From: Mauremys mutica
Taxonomy: Eukaryota > Chordata > Testudines > Geoemydidae
Length of the DNA: 64,000 nt
NCBI RefSeq assembly: GCF_020497125.1
Contig: NC_059077.1
Coordinates: forward strand, 33,927,340 to 33,991,339
Direction of reading: 5' to 3'
Part shown: positions 57,225 through 64,000 of the stretch, piece by piece
Layout: each line of letters opens with the position of its first letter
How positions within the stretch are numbered: the first letter of the stretch is position 1
Position numbers and translations under genes: made by a program
The notes under the pieces: generated by a model
What the model was told of the DNA's origin: nothing
The model's input: the letters and a program-made list of their open reading frames with translations, nothing else
Databases searched by the model: none

Positions 57225-57502
57225 CTTGTCTGGTCTAGTGATGAGGCACTGAACTAGGGTTCAGAGAGAATGGCTTCTACTACATGCTTGGACACAGACT
57301 TGCTCTGTGATCTTGTGCAAGGTACTTCTGTGTGCCTCTGCACCTCCCTCCCTCCAGTACACCTTCCCCATCCTTTCTCTGTCTTGTTAGACTGTGAACT
57401 CTTTATAGAAGGGACTCTCTCTTACTGTGTACCGCACCTAGCACAATGGTTCCCTGATCTCAGATGGAACTTCTAAGCACTTTAATACAAATAATAATAA
57501 GC
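57225..57502 (+). repeat. MIR-like SINE with L2-like tail
   Basis: The head (ctggtctagtgatgaggcac), B-box-like gggttcaga, core gtgatcttgtgcaaggtact, and tail gactgtgaactctttataga, accgcacctagcacaatggt form a nearly complete copy ending in aataataataag. Confidence 0.75.
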
Positions 57503-58431
57503 CTGAAAGATTTCTACGTAAATCTGCTGGAACATAGTTAATGAACATAAAGGTAATATTGCCATTAGCTTCACTGAGAACAGGACTGGCTCCTTATTCC
57601 TTAATGACTATATGGATTTTCAGTTTAGAAAATAAGATCTTACATTTGTTGTTTTTTTGCCCTCCTTTTTTTAGGTTCATTTCCAGCCAATTGAAGCAAA
57701 CTGTACTTCAACTAATGCATTGAAAGCTTGAGTTTATTTTTGTTTGTGCTAGTAAATATATAGATTGGAACTTTATTAGGAATGAATTGGCTACTTCTGC
57801 CTGCAGCTTTAACTGTTTTAAATGTACATGGCCAAAAGGAGAAGCTTATAAATAGCACAGCCTTGCACACTGTGTTTCTGGGACAGTCAAACATGAATGA
57901 TGATCTTATTGTGAATGCCTGAATGAGGACTGAAACTGAGACGACTAGCTCTTATTAATATTTTAAGGTACTTGCCTCAAAGTGGAATTATAGGTTTAAA
58001 TATAATCTAAGGTTGTTGCTGAAATTCATTTTATGCATAATCCTGTGTAGTTCATCAATCTGTAAATGTTTTGCTTATTGTTAATCTGTTCAGCCCTTTG
58101 TAATATAGTTAATCAAGGGATGAGGGTTTTTTCCGCCAAAATATGCAGTTTAAGGAATACTTACCATAAGCACTGCAAAGGTCAAATGAATTCACTTCTG
58201 AAAATCAAGCCATTTACTTAAGTGCCTAATATGGCTTTAGATGCCTAAATGTAAGCATCCATTTGAAAATTTTAGCCTATGCCCCTTCCTTTTAGATGCA
58301 GACCAAGTTGTGGCCATGGGGGTAACATGCCTTCAGGAAGTGCTACTGCAGTGTGCTATACCTGGGACTCATGGCAAAACCCAAACATTCCAGCATGGCA
58401 AGATGGTTTACTTTTTGGTTCAACCCATATA
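57503..58431. other. unassigned AT-rich sequence
   Basis: No gene supported. About 58195-58280 has the tgaaaatcaagcc ... ttgaaaattttagcc palindromic repeat. Confidence 0.4.
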
Positions 58432-58439
58432 TTCTAGCT

Positions 58440-58750
58440 CAGGGGTAGGCAATCTATGGCACATGTGCCAAAGGCGGCACGTGAGCTGATTTTCAGTGGC
58501 ACTCACACTGCCCAGGTCTTGGCCACTGGTCCAGAGGGCTCTGCATTTTAATTTAATTTTAAATGAAGCTTCTTAAACATTTTAAAAACCTTATTTATTT
58601 TACATACAACAATAGTTTAGTTATATATTATAGACTTATAGAAAGAGACTTTCTAAAAACATTAAAATGTATTACTGGCACACGAAACCTTAAATCAGAG
58701 TGAATAAATGAAGACTCGGCACACCACTTCTGAAAGGTTGCTGACCCCTG
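58440..58750. mobile_element. non-autonomous hAT element, 311 bp
   Basis: It begins caggggtaggcaatctatgg and ends aaggttgctgacccctg. Tctagct is present on both sides (58433-58439 and 58751-58757), 7 bases of a likely 8-bp duplication. The interior is AT-rich with no frame. Confidence 0.88.
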
Positions 58751-58835
58751 TCTAGCTGGAGTTGAGCGCACTAGCAATCATGCGGTCAATAATGCTTTTA
58801 AAATTCAGAGAGTTACACTCGAGGGCTTTCTAGAA

Positions 58836-58900
58836 TCATAAACGTTAGAGATGGAAAAAGAGCTATCAGGCCATTTGATTCATCTCGCTGCCAATTCATG
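58836..58900 (-). mobile_element. CR1 3' end, antisense
   Basis: Atcataaacgttagagatgg ... gattcatctcgctgccaat is a decayed reverse-complement CR1 tail. Confidence 0.55.
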
Positions 58901-60784
58901 ATGTTTCCTACAGAAATCTCCAGTTCTTTGCCCTAGTCTGACAAAGTATTGTTAACTTAAACATGCACATGATTTTCTTTCAAACTGATTTGAAACCTCC
59001 AGGGTGTTTTTTAATGGGAGAGGAATTGAAAGTGACATTTTAAAAGATAAACAAATGTCTCTGTTATTCATGCGTATGCATTAAGTGAGGGAATGTTGCT
59101 TTTTGAAGTGTATAAAACGGCGCATATGGTGACATTTAAAAAGTATGTAGCTTCTATTACTGGTCACAGAGAATTATTATTTTATTCCGTTTGCTGTTGA
59201 GGCCACTGATTTAAGTACTGACAGTTAAAGATGGGTCTGAAATCGGTTTCATATATTCTAATAAACAGAAGTCCTCAGAGAATGGAAATACAATAGGGTC
59301 TCCATTTTCTTTGTGGCTGGAAGCTTAGGTGTCCTTAAAGAAGACTGAAAGTTCTAGTTGTCCCATCAATGTAAAATTGCTATTATGACACATAAATCGA
59401 TCAGTGTCTACAGGTTATTATAAAGTGGTTTTCCCTGCATTATTCTGAGGAAGCAAAAATCGGCATGCAGCTCCTGAACAGTTGATCGTAGCAGGGGAAC
59501 CAACGTGTTTGAACTGCTAGCAATAAATGATGCTGCACAGATTCTGTATCTAAGAGTTATATGGGCCATTCCTTCAATTTAAGTGAAAATTTGTGGAAAC
59601 CACATACAGTATATTAACTCCTGTGTTTTGGCATCTTCAGCAGATTGTGTTATTTCCCTATATAGTAAACCATTTAAAATTAATCATTAGGGATTGTTCA
59701 TTGTGTTAAAACTTTTTATGACTCTAGCTGCTTTATAGTGAAAGTTTCTGCCGGTATTTCCACTTTTAAACTCTTTTTGTGGGCTTATACCTCAGCTGTA
59801 AAATAATAATCTTATCATGATGATCTTAGTGTTAAATTCTGGAAGGAAAAATCAGTTTGACAATTTTTAACTGTATTTGACTGGTAAATAAAGCAAAGGA
59901 AGGTAATGTACACAAACAATTTTAACAAGATAAGCTTGGCAGCTTTCTCAATCACATTCCTCCTTTCTTTTATTAGTGTTTGATTCTGATCTCCAAAATG
60001 CAGGCATACACCACCATGAATCTTGTCAAGTACTTTGCTTGTGACCACAGCAGATAAGACATGCAGCAATAATCTGCACTTTCTTATCAGAGATCAGAAC
60101 TGGGCCTTTGGTCTACCTGCTTTCTTCCAACCTCTTATCTCTCTTTGATTTCCTCTCTTGGTATTTTTATCTCCTTCTAGTCTCCTTTATCTCCGTTCTC
60201 TCTTCTTGTGTTTCTTTTTTCTTCCCAAATGTACTGGCTGGATTCTTAACGGCTTAGTCCAGCTGCAGGCCCTGCAGCAAGTTATTGTCTGAAGATCTGA
60301 TTGGGTAAGATATAATACAGGCAACAGCACAGTCACATGATCCTACAGCTTGATGCAGACCATAGGACTGTGTCCCATCTTCTTTGCAATCTGTAAACAA
60401 TCAACAATGTAGCAGTAACTGTGTTCATTGCCTACTACAGTGGGCCCTGATCTTGACTGTAGCCTAGAGCACTGCTGCAACATAAATAAATATGCACATT
60501 TTAATCTATTTTATCAGTGGCTGCATCTCCCTCCTCCCCCCAGAATATTAGATAGAAGCAGAAAATGCAATTTTATTTTCCTGTGCAACTTTAGAATAGA
60601 CCTTTTCAAAACTAGCTTTTAATCTGACCATAATCATTTTTCTGGGTACTAAATAAATGTTCATTATACACATTTAACTGAAAACTAGTGTCGGGTATAT
60701 GCTTTGCATAATGTTCTATTTTACCTATTAAAGGGTTAATGAGTTCTAAAAACACATACATATCAACTAAGCTAGAGTCCACGG
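58901..60784. other. unassigned AT-rich sequence
   Basis: No gene or clear repeat recognised. The region may hold conserved non-coding sequence, but that needs cross-species alignment. Confidence 0.35.
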
Positions 60785-61366
60785 CAGGGTGACCATATCT
60801 CCCTATGCTGAATATGGGACACCTGGTAAAATTACTCGTACTCAAGTGAGTCCAACTATGCAGTACAAACATTCAGATTAACATCAAGTTGACTGAGCCC
60901 CCATTAAAAACAAATACTGCGTAGTTGGATTCTTTTTATTTACCTTCTTCTCTTTAAAGCTTTAGGGTTCACACAGCGAGGGGTGACATACCCAGCCCTA
61001 CCTCCCCCCCCCCCCACACACACACGGGCAGAGGTGACACACTCACACTCCCATACACCTCTCTCACAGAGGGGGGTTAATCAACCAACTGACCTGACCC
61101 TCCCTGTCTGGTGCACTCCGCCCTCCATGCGTGGCTGGGCGCCCGGGATGGGCTCGCCTCTCCTGGTACCTCGTGCCGTGTCTTCCTGAGGCAACGCGTG
61201 GGCGGCAGCAGGGGTGGGCAGGGGGGGAGGGGCGCATGCAAGGTTACATGCCTCTTCTCTCCCCAGATTTCTGCCAGGGTTCACACCAGTATGTGGCCAG
61301 CTGCAACCTTTCGGCACTGTGTGGGAGGGAAGGTATGGGAACTGCGTCCAGCCACCCGGGGGGAGG
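60785..61366 (+). mobile_element. hAT-like element, left end only
   Basis: Cagggtgaccatatctccct opens a block with a typical hAT-like terminus. It continues into a C-run followed by (CA)n (about 61004-61023) and GC-rich sequence. No matching right terminus appears before the CR1 that starts at 61368, so the element is incomplete or its end is unrecognised. Confidence 0.45.
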
Positions 61367-62012
61367 GATAAGAACATAGGAATGGCCACTCTGGGTCAGA
61401 CCAAAGGTCCATCTAGCCCAGTATTCTGTCTTCTGACAGTGGCCAATGCCAGGTGCCCCAGAGGGAATGAACAGAACACGTAATCATCAAGCAATCCATT
61501 CCCTGTCACTCATTCCCAGCTTCTGGCAAACGGAGAGTAGGGACAATGTCCCTGGTCATCCTGGCTAATAGCCATAGATGGACCTATCCTCCATGAATTT
61601 ATCTAGTTCTTTTTTGATCCCTTATAGTCTTGGCTTTCACAACATCCTCTGGCAAAGAGTTCCACAGGTTGACTGTGGGTTGTGTCAATAAATACTTCCT
61701 TTTGTTTGTTTGAAACCTGCTGCCTATTAATTTCATTTGGTGACTCCTAGTTCTTGTGTTATGAGAAGGACTAAATAACACTTCCTTATTTACTTTCTCC
61801 AAACCAGTCATGATTTTATAGACTTCAATCATATCCCCCCTTAGTTGTCTCTTTTCCAAGCTGAAAAGTTCCAGTTTTATTAATCTCTCCTCATATGGAA
61901 ACCATTCCATACCCCTAATCATTTTTGTTGCCCTTTTCTGAACCTTTTCCAATTCCAATATATCTTTTTTGAGATGAGGCAACCACATCTGCATGCTGTA
62001 TTCAAGATGTGG

Positions 62013-62208
62013 TAATAAGGTAATAAGTGGAGATATACCAATCTCCTAGAACTGGAAGGGACCTTGAAAGGTCATTGAGTCCAGCCCCCTGCCTTCACTA
62101 GCAGGACCAATTTTTGCCCCAGATCCCTAAGTGGCCCCCTCAAGGATTGAACTCATAACCCTGGGTTTAGCAGGCCAATGCTCAAACCACTGAGCTATCC
62201 CTCCCCCC
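62013..62208 (-). mobile_element. tRNA-derived SINE inside CR1
   Basis: This is an antisense copy of the SINE at 10902. In plus-strand coordinates the B box inverse ggattgaactca is at 62144-62155 and the A box inverse ccactgagcta at 62188-62198. The CR1-like tail is at 62040-62090. Gatgt on both sides (62006-62010 and 62212-62216) may be a short target duplication. Confidence 0.9.
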
Positions 62209-62342
62209 GTGGATGTACCATGTATTTCTATAGAGGCAATATGATGTTTTCTGTCTTATTATCTATCCCACTCTGTTCACTTTTTTGACTGCCGCTGCAC
62301 ATTGAATAGATGTTTTCAAAGAACTATCCATAATGACTCTAA

Positions 62343-63704
62343 GGGTAGGTCTACGGTACGAAATTAATTCGAACTTATTCTATTTGAATTTTCGGAAGCG
62401 ATTTTATACATTCGGTGTTGTGTGTCCCCACTAAAGCACGTGAATTCGGCCGAGTGCATCCACAGTACTGAAGCTAGCACCGAATATCGGAGTGGTGCAC
62501 TGTGGGAAGCTATCCCACAGTTCCCGCAGTCCCCGCTGCCCATTGGAATTCTGGGTTAAGCTCCCAGTGCATGATGGGGCAAAAACATTCTTGCGGGTGT
62601 TTCTGGGTGTGGGCCGTGACTCGCTCCTCCCTCCATGAAAGCTACGGGAGACGTCATACTGCCAGTAGATGGTGCAGTATGGTGCACCGCCTGTCTCCTG
62701 GTACTATGAATCCACCTCACATGTCCTCTCATTTTTCTATCTACTCTTTTATCTAACCATTTCCCATCTCTTTTCAGCTCCCGTGAACCGAGCAGCACAG
62801 CTTCCGCCGCAAACTCTGCTCTCCCGCTCTTGCATTGCTAGCTAATTTTTCCATGTTGTCTGTCCTGGGCTCGCATGCAAGCTACAGAAGGCAACAATTC
62901 CCCGCCATTTTTCGGCCATCATGAACTGAGCCGCACAGCTTCCGCCGCTTTTTCCATGTTGTCGGTCCTGGGCTCTCGTGGAAGCTACAGACAGCAACAA
63001 TTCCCTGCTGTTTTTCAGCCATTGTGACCTGAGCCTCACAGCTTCTGCTGCAAACTCTGCTCACGCTTCCACCGCAACTCTGCTCTCCCGCTCTTGCAAC
63101 TCTAGCGAGCTTCCCGACTCCATGAAAGCTACAGAAGACAACCATTTACTGCCTTTTATCGGCCATCTTGAACCGAACGGGCCTCCTACGTTTCGCGCCC
63201 TTTTTCCAGGATTACCCATGCAGGCGCCATAGCGTGGCAGTCTTGGAGCCTGCTTAGATCTCCGCTGCAGTTTTGACCATTGTAAATATCTTGCGCATTA
63301 TCCAGCAGTATATGCAGTACCTGCAAAACCAGGCGGAGAAGTGACAACAGTGCGATTACTATACTGATGAGGACATGGACACAGACATTCCTAGAAGCAT
63401 GGCATGTGATGATTGGGAGATCATGGTGGTGGAAACAAGCACAGACTGGTGGGACCGCATAGTGTTGCAGGTCTGGGATGATTCCCAGTGGCTGCAAAAC
63501 TTTCGTATGCGTAGGGCCACTTTCATGGAACTTTGTGACTTGCTGTCCCCTGCCCTGAAGCGCAAAGACACCAAAATGAAAGCAGCCTTCACAATTGAGC
63601 CCTTTAAATTGGAAAAAAATGGTTTGGTCATGTGGACGGAATCTTTTTTTTTTTTCGAATTAACTCGGCTAATTCCGAAATAACAGACTAGTGTAGACCA
63701 GGCC
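62343..63704 (+). mobile_element. Harbinger element with truncated transposase
   Basis: It begins gggtaggtctacggtacgaa and ends ctagtgtagaccaggcc, inverse at the GGTCTAC core. Taa lies on the left (62340-62342) and caa on the right (63705-63707). Removing it rejoins the CR1 sequence gactctaagatctc. A diverged tandem array of three units lies at about 62780-63180 (gccgcacagcttccgccg, gcctcacagcttctgctg, caacaattccc words). Near the right end a frame encodes the transposase N-terminal region. The nuclease domain is deleted, so this is a non-autonomous derivative. Confidence 0.88.
63375..63683 (+). pseudogene. Harbinger transposase N-terminal fragment
   Basis: This 102-codon frame has WWDRIVLQVWDD and QWLQNFRMRRATFMELCDLL in its first half, the region ahead of the DDE nuclease in Harbinger transposases. 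It then runs into the right terminal region (FELTRLIPK from the terminal repeat). The DDE domain is missing, so it cannot catalyse transposition. The motif TSxDWWDxI is shared with the relic at 7791-7994, which is more decayed. Confidence 0.8.
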
Positions 63705-64000
63705 CAAGATCTCTTTCCTGAGTTGTAACAGCTAATTCTGATCCCATCATTTTATAGATATAGTTGGGATTATGTTTTCCAATGTGCATTACTTTACATT
63801 TATCAACACTGAATTTCATCTGCCATTTTCTTACCCAGTCACCCAGTTTTGAGAGCTCTTTTGTAGTTCTCGTAGTGTGCCTCGGACTTTACTATCTTGA
63901 GTAGTTTTGTATCATCTGCAAATTTTGCCATCTCACTATTTACCCCTTTTTTCAGATCATTTATGAATATGTTGAATAGGACTGGTCCCAGTACAGACCC

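Larger units (their letters stand above)
61368..64000 (-). mobile_element. CR1 LINE, antisense, interrupted twice, continues past the window
   Basis: The minus-strand 3' end starts at 61368 (ataagaacataggaatggcc). A 131-codon frame at 61599-61994 ([30 protein letters not shown]) matches the C-terminus of the young copy. The reverse-transcriptase coding part continues, after interruptions, to the window end (inverse of gcaaattttgccatctcact). A SINE (62013-62208) and a Harbinger element (62343-63704) are inserted in it, so it predates both. Confidence 0.92.

Overview
The window looks like intergenic or intronic DNA from a turtle (Testudines), judged from its repeats. It holds many chicken-repeat-1 (CR1) LINEs with the 3' ends usual in reptiles, tRNA-derived SINEs with a CR1-like tail, and GC-rich non-autonomous hAT and Harbinger elements. 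It also holds Penelope-like tails and ancient MIR-like SINEs that share a tail with an L2-like LINE. The single-copy background is AT-rich. I recognise no host protein-coding gene. One possible minus-strand exon (12147-12436) is listed at low confidence. The only long well-preserved protein frame is the reverse transcriptase of a 5'-truncated CR1 at 23131-24726.

Layout. 1-8 kb: hAT and Harbinger-type miniature elements, an old plus-strand CR1 (4792-5697), a GC-rich block with a large palindrome (6487-7006) and a relic Harbinger transposon (7317-8000). 8.7-18.3 kb: a GC-rich insertion, a tRNA-type SINE, MIR-like SINEs, a Harbinger MITE with perfect TTA duplications, a TA-flanked element with 20-bp inverted termini (14201-14817) and an L2-like LINE fragment. 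23.1-29.1 kb: a young plus-strand CR1 faces an old minus-strand CR1, which is itself broken by a 1,142-bp solo LTR and a plus-strand CR1 tail. 29-42 kb: mostly unassigned sequence with short MIR, L2 and CR1 pieces and one Penelope-like tail with a decayed hammerhead-like fold. 42-58.8 kb: a dense set of hAT insertions, five of them with perfect 8-bp target-site duplications. One of these (50239-50804) holds a near-identical copy of its own downstream flank. Another sits inside a Penelope-like inverted-arm structure carrying a hammerhead-like motif. 61.4-64 kb: a minus-strand CR1 broken by a SINE and by a Harbinger element that keeps the N-terminal part of a transposase.

How the parts relate. 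No operon or pathway is present. The organisation is nested insertion, and the nesting gives a relative chronology: the old minus-strand CR1 copies came first, then LTR, SINE and DNA-transposon insertions into them. Most long open frames in the GC-rich blocks come from palindromic or tandem repeat structure and are not genes. The points most worth a second look are the captured-flank duplication in the 50.2-kb hAT, the hammerhead-like motifs in the Penelope-like tails, the Harbinger element with a truncated transposase, and the shared interior of two hAT elements that differ at their termini.
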